A stretch of DNA of 64,000 nt, taken from NCBI RefSeq assembly GCF_013280595.1, contig NZ_JAAATY010000011.1, positions 124,001 to 188,000 of the forward strand, read 5' to 3'. The notes below the pieces were generated by a model, which had not been told where the DNA came from, searched no databases, and saw nothing but the letters and a program-made list of their open reading frames with translations. This document shows positions 27,083 to 34,961 of the stretch, in pieces. The position numbers and the translations under genes were made by a program. Origin of the DNA: Kibdelosporangium persicum. Its GTDB lineage: Bacteria > Actinomycetota > Actinomycetes > Mycobacteriales > Pseudonocardiaceae. The stretch's first letter is position 1. The number at the start of each line of letters is the position of its first letter.

Positions 27083-27115
27083 GAGTGCGTGCGAACGGAC
27101 CGTTCGCACGCACTC
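27083..27115. terminator. Perfect 16-bp stem palindrome after ndk
   Basis: GAGTGCGTGCGAACGG and CCGTTCGCACGCACTC are exact reverse complements around a single A. The placement ten bases after the ndk stop suggests a terminator, although no T run follows. Eighteen of its bases (27089-27106) recur identically at 47735-47752 in front of a TetR gene, so a protein-binding or repeat function is an alternative. Confidence 0.55.
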
Positions 27116-27379
27116 CACCCTTTCGGGCACCCCTCCCCGCCCCGGTCGCCGGTAGACTGGCTTCGGGGTCGCCCCCCGGGAGTGGTGGGGGCTGCCCTGG
27201 GCGGTTTTCGTTGTGGCATAAGGGTTTTGGCTGCTCGGCGCGTGTTATGGGGTGGCGGATTCGCCGGGAACAAGGCTGTCCGACGGTGTCCGGCAAGCGC
27301 TTGGCCGCGAGCCGAGGGATTTCCGGGAGTACGCGAAAACCATCCGATGATTGTCGGTGTGTGCCGTTATGGTGCCTGA
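27116..27379. other. Non-coding gap between ndk and the NodI-like ABC gene
   Basis: No convincing coding frame is present. TAGACT at 27153-27158 looks like a -10 element. It is followed by GC-rich sequence containing arms GCCCCC and GGGGGC and then GCGGTTTTCG, so a short terminated transcript could arise here. Close to the next gene, TATGGT lies six bases before its GTG start and may be that gene's own -10 element. Confidence 0.4.
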
Positions 27380-28303
27380 GTGGCTGATGATCCGCTGGTC
27401 CTGGCTGAGGGGCTGACCAAACGGTTCGGGGAGTTCGAGGCGGTCGCCGGGATCGACATCGAGGTGCGGCGGGGTGAGGCGTTCGGCTTCCTCGGGCCCA
27501 ACGGTGCCGGCAAGTCGTCCACCATGCGCATGGTCGCGTGCGTGTCGCCGCGCTCCGGCGGCACGCTCAGCGTGCTGGGCATGGACCCGGACACCGACGG
27601 CCCGAAGATCCGTGCCCGCCTCGGTGTGGTGCCGCAGCAGGACAACCTCGACAACGAGCTGACCGTGCGGCAGAACCTCCAGGTGTACGGCCGGTATTTC
27701 GGGTTGTCCCGCAAGCACGTCCGGGACAAGGCGACCGAGCTGCTGGAGTTCGCGCAACTGTCCGACCGGGCCGACGACGAGGTGGATCCGTTGTCCGGCG
27801 GGATGAAGCGCCGCCTGACCATCGCCCGGTCGCTGGTCAACGACCCTGAGCTGCTGCTGCTCGACGAGCCGACCACCGGACTGGACCCGCAGGCCCGGCA
27901 CCTGTTGTGGGACAGGCTGTTCCGGCTCAAGCAACAAGGCGTCACGCTGATCGTCACCACGCACTATATGGACGAGGCCGAGCAGCTGTGCGACCGCCTC
28001 GTGGTGATGGACAAGGGCAAGATCGCCGCCGAGGGCAGCCCGGCGCAGCTGATCGACCGGTACTCCACCAAGGAGGTCCTCGAACTGCGGTTCCCGCCGG
28101 GGCAGCAGGATCCCGCGCCGGTTCAGGACCTCGGCGAACGCGTCGAGGTGCTGCCCGACCGCATCCTGGTCTACACGACCGACGGTGAGGCGTCGCTGGC
28201 CGCCGCGCACACCAGGGGAGTGACGCCGGTGTCCAGCCTGGTCCGGCGCTCCACCCTGGAGGACGTGTTCCTCAGGCTCACCGGCCGGACGTTGGTGGAC
28301 TGA
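27380..28303 (+). CDS. ABC transporter ATP-binding protein, NodI/DrrA type
   Basis: Cytoplasmic ATPase of 307 residues driving the two permeases encoded next. Walker A is GPNGAGKSST, the Q-loop region VVPQQDNLDNELTVRQNLQVYGRYF is close to the NodI pattern, the signature is LSGGMKRRLTIARSL, Walker B LLLLDEPTTGLD and the H-loop VTTHYMDEAEQLCDR. A C-terminal extension of about 80 residues follows, as in DrrA/NodI proteins, ending in LEDVFLRLTGRTL. The GTG start lies six bases after a TATGGT. NodIJ-like systems export lipooligosaccharides or similar amphiphiles; the cargo here is unknown. Confidence 0.93.
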   Translation: MADDPLVLAEGLTKRFGEFEAVAGIDIEVRRGEAFGFLGPNGAGKSSTMRMVACVSPRSGGTLSVLGMDPDTDGPKIRARLGVVPQQDNLDNELTVRQNLQVYGRYFGLSRKHVRDKATELLEFAQLSDRADDEVDPLSGGMKRRLTIARSLVNDPELLLLDEPTTGLDPQARHLLWDRLFRLKQQGVTLIVTTHYMDEAEQLCDRLVVMDKGKIAAEGSPAQLIDRYSTKEVLELRFPPGQQDPAPVQDLGERVEVLPDRILVYTTDGEASLAAAHTRGVTPVSSLVRRSTLEDVFLRLTGRTLVD

Positions 28304-29097
28304 TGCCCGGTCCGACAGCGCCACACCCGTGGCAGGCCCGTTTCCTCGTGGTCGAGTCGATGTGGATCTGGTATCGCCGCAACTGGCGCGCGACCGTCGT
28401 GTCGACCGTGCTGAACCCGGTGTTCTTCCTGGTCGCGATGGGTTTCGGGCTCGGCTCGCAGATCCAGCCCGGCGCGGCCACCGGCGGGTACGGCTACGCG
28501 GTGTACCTGATGCCCGCGATGCTGGCGGCCGGCGCGGTGCAGAACGCGGCCGGTGAGTCGACGTTCCCGATCCTGTCGGGCTTCAAGTGGAGCCGCGTGT
28601 ACTGGGGCATGACCGCGACGCCGATCACGCCTGCCCAGGTCGCCACCGGCCAGCTGTTGTGGATCCTGTTCCGGCTGGTGTTCTCCGGGATCGTGTTCGT
28701 GATCGTCGGCGCGGCGCTCGGCGTGGTCACCGGGGCCGGGATCATCCTGTCGCTCGTGTTCGCGGTACTGGCCGGGATGGCGTTCGCCGCGCCACTGGTC
28801 GCGTTCGCCGCGACGATCGAAGGCGAAGGCACCGCGTTCAACCCGGTGTTCCGGTTCATCGTGCTGCCGATGACGCTGCTGGCCGGAACGTTCTTCCCGG
28901 TGACGGAGCTGCCCGCGCTCGTGCGCCCGATCGCGTGGATCACGCCGCTGTGGCACGGCACCGAACTGGCGCGCGCCGCGGCGTTCTGGAATCTCGAGTT
29001 CTGGCCAGTGGCCGGGCACATGGCGTACCTGCTGGCGCTGACCGGGATCGGCGCGGCGTTGGCGGTCCGGAACTTCCGGCGCAGGTTGGGGGTCTAG
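28303..29097 (+). CDS. ABC-2 type permease, NodJ-like, first of two
   Basis: Membrane component of the ABC exporter, 264 residues with six hydrophobic helices. The short cytoplasmic N-terminus (HPWQARFLVVESMWIWYRRNW) precedes the first helix VVSTVLNPVFFLVAMGFGLG. EGTAFNPVFRFIVLPMTLLAGTFFPVTELP and TPLWHGTELARAA are typical of the NodJ branch. The ATG overlaps the ATPase stop by one base, so translation is coupled. The second permease starts two bases after its TAG. Confidence 0.9.
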   Translation: MPGPTAPHPWQARFLVVESMWIWYRRNWRATVVSTVLNPVFFLVAMGFGLGSQIQPGAATGGYGYAVYLMPAMLAAGAVQNAAGESTFPILSGFKWSRVYWGMTATPITPAQVATGQLLWILFRLVFSGIVFVIVGAALGVVTGAGIILSLVFAVLAGMAFAAPLVAFAATIEGEGTAFNPVFRFIVLPMTLLAGTFFPVTELPALVRPIAWITPLWHGTELARAAAFWNLEFWPVAGHMAYLLALTGIGAALAVRNFRRRLGV

Positions 29098-29099
29098 CG

Positions 29100-29906
29100 G
29101 TGAGTGTCGGACTGGTCTGGCGGGTGGTTCCGCCAGGGTTGTACGCGCGTCGCGCGCGGACCGTCGTGGAGCGGTCGTTCCTGGTCAACCGGCGGGCGTG
29201 GATGACCATCTTCTCCGGCTTCTTCGAGTCGTTCTTCTACCTGTTCGCCATGGGCGTCGGTTTCGGCCGGCTGGTCGGCGAGGTCATCGGGCCGGGCGGG
29301 CAACCGATGAGCTACGCCGCGTACGTCGCGCCCGCGTTGCTCGCGGCGTCCGCGATGAACGGCGCCGTGTACGACGCCACGTTCAACCTGTTCTTCAAAC
29401 TGAAGTACGCCAAGGTGTACGACGGCATGCTCGCCACGCCGCTCGGCCCGTTCGACGTCGCCATCGGGGAGATCTCGTGGGCGTTGATCCGTGGCGCGGT
29501 CTACGCGACCGGGTTCCTCACCGTGATCTCGGTCCTCGGGCTGGTCTCGTCGCCGTGGACGATCCTCGCGCTCCCGGTCGTCCTGCTGGTGTCGCTGGCG
29601 TTCGCCGCCGTCGGCATGGCGTGTACGACGTTCATGCGCTCATGGCAGGATTTCGACCTCGTCCAGTTGGCGCTGCTGCCGATGTTCTTGTTCTCCGCGA
29701 CGTTCTATCCGCTGAGCGTGTACCCGGACGGCCTGCAGTGGGTCGTGCGGCTCTCCCCGCTGTACCACGCGGTCGAGCTGATGCGTGGACTCACCGCAGG
29801 CGTCATCGAATGGGCAATGCTCGGGCACTTGTCGTACTTCGTGGTGATGGCGGTCGTCGGTCTGATCGTGGCCGGCCGTCGCCTCGGCAAGCTGCTGTTG
29901 AGTTAG
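29100..29906 (+). CDS. ABC-2 type permease, NodJ-like, second of two
   Basis: Second membrane component of the same exporter, 268 residues, homologous in layout to its upstream neighbour: basic start (RRARTVVERSFLVNRRAW), first helix FFESFFYLFAMGVGFG, then NLFFKLKYAKVYDGMLATPLG, DFDLVQLALLPMFLFSATFYPLS and SPLYHAVELMRGLTAG. The GTG start immediately follows the first permease stop, giving one three-gene operon. Two different NodJ-like subunits suggest a heterodimeric channel. An 11-base direct repeat spans its end and the end of the convergent permease gene. Confidence 0.9.
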   Translation: MSVGLVWRVVPPGLYARRARTVVERSFLVNRRAWMTIFSGFFESFFYLFAMGVGFGRLVGEVIGPGGQPMSYAAYVAPALLAASAMNGAVYDATFNLFFKLKYAKVYDGMLATPLGPFDVAIGEISWALIRGAVYATGFLTVISVLGLVSSPWTILALPVVLLVSLAFAAVGMACTTFMRSWQDFDLVQLALLPMFLFSATFYPLSVYPDGLQWVVRLSPLYHAVELMRGLTAGVIEWAMLGHLSYFVVMAVVGLIVAGRRLGKLLLS

Positions 29907-29919
29907 GCGTGCTGTTGAG

Positions 29920-30711
29920 TCAAGCGACGTCCCGCCGCAACGACGTGGCGAACGCCAGAACCGCGGCGACGACCGCGTAACCGAGCAACACGAGGGCGCC
30001 GAGTGGCGCCGACAGCAGGTGCGGCGCGGAGATGCCTGTCTGCGCCACGGCGTCGGCGAGGAACGTGAAGCCGGTCAGTGCCGAGCTGGCTCCACCCGGA
30101 AGGAACGGGTACATCGTGTTGACGCCAGGGATCAGCAGCAGAAGCGTTTCGCCCATGTAGAAGTAGCCGCCGAGCACCGCGAGCGCGGTCACTTGGTTGC
30201 GCAGCAGCGCACCGAACGCGACGCCGAGCAACGTGTACACCGCCATCATGACCGCGATGCGCAACAACAAGCCGACGAGTTCGCCGGTCGGTAGTCCCAG
30301 GGTGATGCCGTGAACCGCCGCCGCCACGGCAAGACCCGCTCCCGCGAGCACGGCGACGACGAGCCCGTACGCCAGCCCGGCGACGCCGTAGATGCCGAGC
30401 TTGGCGGCCAGGACCGTTCCGCGACGGGGAACGAACAGGTACGTGAACGTGATCGTCTGATGCCGGTACTCGGCGGTCACGGCGGTGGTGCCGAGCAGCG
30501 CCGGGACGAACGCCAGCAACCCGGCCATGCCGAGGACCAGTCGCGTGCCCTGCGCCGTGGACAAAGCCGGCATCGGCGGGTCGAAGTTCTCCGGACCGGC
30601 CAAGGCCATCACGGACACCAGCACGCCGGTGAACACCGCCGCTGCCAGTGCCCACACCCACAGCCGAGTGCTGAGCAGACGCCGTGCCTCGGCGCTGAGC
30701 AACGTGATCAC
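29920..30711 (-). CDS. ABC-2 type permease subunit of the YtrA-linked transporter
   Basis: Membrane protein of about 263 residues with six hydrophobic helices. ITLLSAEARRLLSTRLWVW is the cytoplasmic lead, then WALAAAVFTGVLVSVMALA; TAEYRHQTITFTYLFVPRR is a conserved cytoplasmic segment of bacitracin/ABC-2 permeases. Its GTG start overlaps the TGA of the ATPase gene by four bases. With that ATPase it forms an ABC transporter encoded divergently from a YtrA-type GntR regulator, the usual setting for cell-envelope-stress transporters. Confidence 0.88.
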   Translation of the reverse strand: MITLLSAEARRLLSTRLWVWALAAAVFTGVLVSVMALAGPENFDPPMPALSTAQGTRLVLGMAGLLAFVPALLGTTAVTAEYRHQTITFTYLFVPRRGTVLAAKLGIYGVAGLAYGLVVAVLAGAGLAVAAAVHGITLGLPTGELVGLLLRIAVMMAVYTLLGVAFGALLRNQVTALAVLGGYFYMGETLLLLIPGVNTMYPFLPGGASSALTGFTFLADAVAQTGISAPHLLSAPLGALVLLGYAVVAAVLAFATSLRRDVA

Positions 30712-31406
30712 GCGGCACCTCCGGTGAGCGTGAGGTAGGTCTGTTCGAGGCTGCCGTGTTCGGTCAGCTCGGCGATGGCGCCCGACGTCACCAGGCGGCC
30801 CTCGCGGATGATCACCACGCGGTCCACCATCTGCTCGGCTTCGCTCAGCACGTGACTGGAGACCAGGAGCGTGCGGCCCTCCCCCGCGAGAGCACGGACG
30901 AACCGGCGCAGCCACGCGATGCCTTCGGGGTCGAGCCCGTTGCTGGGCTCGTCCAACAGGAGCACTTGCGGATCGCCGAGCAGGGCGGTGGCCAGGTTCA
31001 GCCGCTGCCGCATCCCGGTGGACAGGCCGCGCGCCCGGCGGTGTGCGTACGACGTGGCGCCGACCAGATCGAGGACCTCCGCGACGCGTGCGTCGGGGTA
31101 GCCGCCCATGCGGGCGTACAGCCGCAGATGGTCGCGGCACGTGCGGGCGGGGTGGAAGCCCGACCTGTCCAGCACGGCGCCGACTGTGCGCGAGGGGTTC
31201 GGCAGGTCGGCGTACCGCGAGCCGTTGATCGTCGCGGCGCCTTCGGTGGGCGCGACCAAGCCCAGGATCATCCGCAGCGTGGTCGTCTTGCCCGCGCCGT
31301 TCGGCCCGAGGAACCCCGTCACCGCGCCGGGCGGCACGTCGAAGCTGAGCCCGTCGACCGCTCTGACCTCACCGAACCGCTTGCCTAGCCGTTGTACCCG
31401 GATCAT
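30708..31406 (-). CDS. ABC transporter ATP-binding protein of the YtrA-linked system
   Basis: Cytoplasmic ATPase of 232 residues. Walker A is GPNGAGKTTTLRM, the signature is LSTGMRQRLNLATALL, Walker B VLLLDEPSNGLDPEG, and the H-loop LLVSSHVLSEAEQM. LSTGM instead of LSGGM and the NGLDPEG segment are common in the BcrA/YxlF class. The ATG with GGGGGTG upstream is preferred over an in-frame GTG four codons earlier that falls inside the operator. The gene is transcribed divergently from the GntR regulator across a palindromic AT-rich region. Confidence 0.93.
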   Translation of the reverse strand: MIRVQRLGKRFGEVRAVDGLSFDVPPGAVTGFLGPNGAGKTTTLRMILGLVAPTEGAATINGSRYADLPNPSRTVGAVLDRSGFHPARTCRDHLRLYARMGGYPDARVAEVLDLVGATSYAHRRARGLSTGMRQRLNLATALLGDPQVLLLDEPSNGLDPEGIAWLRRFVRALAGEGRTLLVSSHVLSEAEQMVDRVVIIREGRLVTSGAIAELTEHGSLEQTYLTLTGGAA

Positions 31407-31416
31407 GCGCACCCCC

Positions 31417-31459
31417 ATAGATCGTCGATCTATCTGTTATACTTCATGTATATCAGATA
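31417..31459. promoter_or_regulatory. Double palindromic operator between the ABC operon and the YtrA-type regulator
   Basis: Two inverted repeats overlap by three bases. The first is a perfect 17-base palindrome, ATAGATCG-T-CGATCTAT (31417-31433). The second has 12-base arms TATCTGTTATAC and GTATATCAGATA around TTCAT (31431-31459) with one mismatch. The stretch is markedly AT-rich against its surroundings. It contains TATACT (31438-31443) as a plus-strand -10 candidate and TATAAC on the minus strand, so a bound regulator would block both promoters. Confidence 0.65.
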
Positions 31460-31471
31460 GAGTTCGTAGCT

Positions 31472-31864
31472 ATGCACATCGATGTAGACCTCGACAGTGA
31501 GGTGCCGATCTACCAGCAGATCCGCGACCGGATCCTGGAGGCGATCGCCCGGGGAGAGGCCAAGGAAGGTGATCCGCTGCCGTCGACCCGCCAGCTCGCG
31601 ATGGACTTCGGGATCAACTTCCTGACCGTCGGCAAGGCCTACGACCTGTTGCGCAAGCAGGGGGTGATCCGGATAAACCGTAAGAGCGGCGCGGTGATCC
31701 GGCGTGATCCGAACACCGGCCCGCCGGAGCCGGGGTTCATCGAGGACTGGGACGACCGGATGCGGGTCATGCTGGCCGAAGCGGCCGTGCAGGGCTTTTC
31801 CCGCCGTGACCTGGTCAACCGCTGCAAGATGCTGCTCGACCAGTACGAAGCGGTGCATCCGTGA
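31472..31864 (+). CDS. YtrA-subfamily GntR transcriptional regulator
   Basis: 130 residues: an N-terminal winged helix (VPIYQQIRDRILEAIARGEA, LPSTRQLAMDFGINFLTVGKAYDLLRKQGVI) and a short C-terminal helical dimerization tail instead of a ligand-binding domain, as in YtrA proteins. Such regulators usually repress a neighbouring ABC transporter and respond to envelope-active compounds. The ATG start follows the double palindrome by 12 bases. The next gene overlaps it by four bases, so one mRNA carries both, and the ABC operon runs the other way from the same region. Confidence 0.92.
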   Translation: MHIDVDLDSEVPIYQQIRDRILEAIARGEAKEGDPLPSTRQLAMDFGINFLTVGKAYDLLRKQGVIRINRKSGAVIRRDPNTGPPEPGFIEDWDDRMRVMLAEAAVQGFSRRDLVNRCKMLLDQYEAVHP

Positions 31865-32853
31865 CGACCTGGGTCGCCTCCTCGCTCATCGTCCTGCTGA
31901 CGTGCCTGGCCTGGGCGGCGCCGAGGTTCGCACGCCCCACGTTGCCGTTCGGCGTGCAGGTGGCCGCCGCGCGGGCCGACGACCCGGCCATCGTGCGCAC
32001 GCGACAGCGCTACAGCCGCTGGGTGGTGGCCGTGGCTCTCGTCGCGGTGGTGGTCTGCCTCGCGGTCGACGATCTCATCGTCTCCGGCGTCATCGCCAAC
32101 GGCCTGCTTGTCGTCCACATGGCGCTGTACGGCCTGGCTCACCAGCGGATACGCACGGTCAAACGCAGGGAATGGTGGCAGGCGGAGCACCGGTACGGCG
32201 TGACCACAGACACCACGTTCCGAACTGACCCCGTTCGCGTGCCGATTCTCTGGCTACTGCCCTCCGTCGCCGTGCTCGTGGCGAGCATGCTTCTCGGGCG
32301 CTGGGAGATCGTGGTCCCGATCGCGGTGATGACGGTGCTGGCGCCGATCTGCGTGCGTGCGCTGGTCCGCGCCAGGCCTGACCTGGATGCCGCCCGTCCC
32401 GTCGCGTCCGCGCGCAAGTACCGCGCATACCTGGAGGGCACCGCCCGGTTGCTGTTGCTGGGGGTCGCGGCGGTGAACCTGCCGGTGTTGCTCTTCACCT
32501 TCCCTGGCTGGGAGGTAGTCGCGAACGTGCTGCTCGGCGCGGCGTGCCTGGCGATCGTCGTGTGGACGATCCGAGTCGGCCAGGCAGGGCACCGCCTGCC
32601 CTCACTGCCCGGTGAGGAGGACGAGGACACTGGGCTGACCCAGCGCGATGACGACCGGTACTGGCACCTGGCCGGGACGGTCTACGTCAACCGGCAGGAC
32701 CCCGCCGTGCTCGTGCACCAGCGGGTGGGGATGGTGTGGACGATGAACCTGGGCCACCCGGTCACCTGGGTGCTGCTCGCCGCGCTCGCGGTGGTGGCCG
32801 CACTGGCCGGTTTCGGCGTGGTCGACCTGCCTGATCGGGGTAACCTCCGCTGA
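31861..32853 (+). CDS. DUF5808-containing multi-spanning membrane protein
   Basis: Membrane protein of about 330 residues with seven or so hydrophobic segments (ASSLIVLLTCLAWAA; WVVAVALVAVVVCLAV; ILWLLPSVAVLVASMLL; and others). The C-terminal part holds DRYWHLAGTVYVNRQDPAVL and RVGMVWTMNLGHPVTW, the DUF5808 pattern that also appears in membrane proteins encoded beside YtrA-like regulators in Firmicutes. The GTG overlaps the regulator stop. It is presumably part of the same stress-response unit as the divergent ABC transporter; its function is unknown. Confidence 0.82.
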   Translation: MTTWVASSLIVLLTCLAWAAPRFARPTLPFGVQVAAARADDPAIVRTRQRYSRWVVAVALVAVVVCLAVDDLIVSGVIANGLLVVHMALYGLAHQRIRTVKRREWWQAEHRYGVTTDTTFRTDPVRVPILWLLPSVAVLVASMLLGRWEIVVPIAVMTVLAPICVRALVRARPDLDAARPVASARKYRAYLEGTARLLLLGVAAVNLPVLLFTFPGWEVVANVLLGAACLAIVVWTIRVGQAGHRLPSLPGEEDEDTGLTQRDDDRYWHLAGTVYVNRQDPAVLVHQRVGMVWTMNLGHPVTWVLLAALAVVAALAGFGVVDLPDRGNLR

Positions 32854-32859
32854 TCCCGC

Positions 32860-32865
32860 TACCCT
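32860..32865 (+). promoter_or_regulatory. -10 element of the radical SAM gene, probably leaderless
   Basis: TACCCT lies eight bases before the GTG start with no ribosome binding site. No strong -35 element is visible. Confidence 0.45.
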
Positions 32866-32873
32866 GGTTCGCT

Positions 32874-34796
32874 GTGAGTGTTGAGTCCGTTTTCCCGAAG
32901 CTGGAGTCGCTGCTGCCCAAGGTCGCCAAGCCGGTGCAGTACGTCGGCGGTGAGCTCAACGCGACGGTGAAGGAGTGGGATTCCGCCACGGTCCGCTGGG
33001 CGTTGATGTACCCGGACGCCTACGAGGTCGGCCTGCCCAACCAGGGCCTGATGATCCTCTACGAGATCCTCAACGAGCAGCCCGACGTGCTGGCCGAGCG
33101 CACGTACGCGGTCTGGCCGGACCTCGAGAAGCTGATGCGGGAACACAGTGTGCCGCAGTTCACAGTCGACGGGCACCGCCCGGTCGGCGCGTTCGACATG
33201 CTCGGGGTGAGCTTCGCGACCGAGCTGGGCTACACCAACCTGCTGACCGCGCTGGACCTGGCCGGTATCCCGCTGCGCGCGGCCGACCGCACCGAGGAGC
33301 ACCCGGTGGTGCTCGCCGGTGGGCACTCGGCGTTCAACCCGGAGCCGATGGCCGACTTCCTCGACGCCGTGGTCCTCGGCGACGGTGAGGAAGCGGTGCT
33401 GGACATCACCGACGTGATCCGCCGGTGGAAGGCCGAAGGACGGCCCGGCGGCCGGATCGAGCTGCTGACCAGGCTGGCCGAGCGCGGCAACGTCTACATC
33501 CCGCGGTTCTACGACGTGGGCTACACGCCGGAGGGTGAGCTCGCGTACACCCGGCCCAACCGGGACCGTGTGCCCGAGCGGGTGTCCAAGCGCACGACGA
33601 TGGACCTCGACGCGTGGCCGTACCCCAAGCAGCCGTTGGTGCCGCTCGCCGAGAGCGTGCACGAGCGGATGAGCGTGGAGATCTTCCGCGGGTGCACGCG
33701 TGGCTGCCGGTTCTGCCAGGCAGGCATGATCACCCGGCCGGTCCGGGAGCGCTCGATCGAGGGCATCGGTGAGATGGTCCACCAGGGACTGGCGGCGAGC
33801 GGGTTCGAGGAGGTCGGCCTGCTGTCGCTCTCCAGTGCCGACCACTCCGAGATCGCGCAGATCACCAAGGGCCTCGCGGACCGCTACGAGGGCACCAACA
33901 CCGGTCTGTCACTGCCGAGCACCCGGGTCGACGCGTTCAACGTGGATCTGGCGAACGAGCTGTCCCGCAACGGAAGGCGCTCCGGCCTGACGTTCGCGCC
34001 GGAGGGCGGCAGTGAGCGGATCCGGCGTGTGATCAACAAGATGGTGTCCGAGGAGGACCTCATCCGCACGGTGTCCGCCGCGTTCGCCAACGGCTGGCGC
34101 CAGGTCAAGCTGTACTTCATGTGCGGCCTGCCGACCGAGACCGACGAGGACGTCCTGCAGATCGCCCACATGGCCAAGGAGGTCATCCGGGCGGGCCGGA
34201 AAGCCGCCGGCCGCAACGACATCCGCTGCACGATCTCGATCGGCGGGTTCGTGCCCAAGCCGCACACCCCGTTCCAGTGGGCCGCGCAGTGCGATCCGGA
34301 CACTGTGGACAGCCGGCTGCGCAAGCTGCGCGCGGAGATCAACGCCGACCGCGGCCTGGCCCGCAACATCGGAATGCGGTACCACGACGGCAAACCGAGC
34401 CTGGTCGAAGGCCTGCTCTCCCGCGGTGACCGCCGGGTCGGCCGGGTCATCGAGCGGGTCTGGCGCGAAGGCGGCCGGTTCGACGGCTGGGGCGAGCACT
34501 TCTCGTTCGACCGCTGGGTCGACGCCTGCCGGGCCGAACTGGAGCCGCTGGGCGTGAGCCTGGACTGGTTCACCACGCGGGAACGCGGCGAGACCGAGGT
34601 CCTGCCGTGGGACCACCTGGATTCCGGTCTGGACCGGCAGTGGCTCTGGGACGACTGGCAGGACGCGCTGGACGAGCGGGAACTGGACGACTGCCGGTGG
34701 ACGCCGTGCTTCGACTGCGGTGTCTGCCCCACCATGGGCACCACCATCGAGGTCGGCCCGACCGGCAAGAAACTCCTGCCGCTGACCCCCGTCTGA
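32874..34796 (+). CDS. B12-binding-like radical SAM protein, TIGR03960 type
   Basis: Cytoplasmic iron-sulfur enzyme of 640 residues. An N-terminal B12-binding-like Rossmann region (roughly residues 40-190, with DMLGVSFATELGYTNLLTAL and VVLAGGHSAFNPEPMADFLDA) precedes the radical SAM barrel, whose CTRGCRFC cluster motif puts cysteines near 274, 278 and 281. FAPEGGSERIRRVINK and YFMCGLPTETDEDV follow, as in the YgiQ-like group. The C-terminus carries extra cysteines (CFDCGVCPTMG). The reaction is unknown. It normally neighbours a DUF2344 protein and rne; here a subtilase gene on the other strand separates the pair. The GTG is leaderless by its -10 position. Confidence 0.92.
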   Translation: MSVESVFPKLESLLPKVAKPVQYVGGELNATVKEWDSATVRWALMYPDAYEVGLPNQGLMILYEILNEQPDVLAERTYAVWPDLEKLMREHSVPQFTVDGHRPVGAFDMLGVSFATELGYTNLLTALDLAGIPLRAADRTEEHPVVLAGGHSAFNPEPMADFLDAVVLGDGEEAVLDITDVIRRWKAEGRPGGRIELLTRLAERGNVYIPRFYDVGYTPEGELAYTRPNRDRVPERVSKRTTMDLDAWPYPKQPLVPLAESVHERMSVEIFRGCTRGCRFCQAGMITRPVRERSIEGIGEMVHQGLAASGFEEVGLLSLSSADHSEIAQITKGLADRYEGTNTGLSLPSTRVDAFNVDLANELSRNGRRSGLTFAPEGGSERIRRVINKMVSEEDLIRTVSAAFANGWRQVKLYFMCGLPTETDEDVLQIAHMAKEVIRAGRKAAGRNDIRCTISIGGFVPKPHTPFQWAAQCDPDTVDSRLRKLRAEINADRGLARNIGMRYHDGKPSLVEGLLSRGDRRVGRVIERVWREGGRFDGWGEHFSFDRWVDACRAELEPLGVSLDWFTTRERGETEVLPWDHLDSGLDRQWLWDDWQDALDERELDDCRWTPCFDCGVCPTMGTTIEVGPTGKKLLPLTPV

Positions 34797-34812
34797 GCAG
34801 AGTCCTCAGCGC

Positions 34813-34842
34813 AGGGCGGATCCCACCGGGTCCGCCCTTTTC
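34813..34842 (+). terminator. Intrinsic terminator after the radical SAM gene
   Basis: Arms AGGGCGGA(T)CCC and GGGTCCGCCCT pair over 11 positions with one bulged T, followed by TTTT. It lies 16 bases after the stop and is one of the clearest intrinsic terminators in the window. It shows that the radical SAM gene is transcribed separately from its DUF2344 partner 1.7 kb away. Confidence 0.8.
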
Positions 34843-34961
34843 GCTGTCCGGCGACAGCGACCAAGCGCTGGAACTTGATCCGGGGCACGCGTCATCGCGA
34901 TGACAATTCCCTTGGGGGAACCCCTAATTTCAACGTTACCGCAGGGGTACGACAGTTTCGG

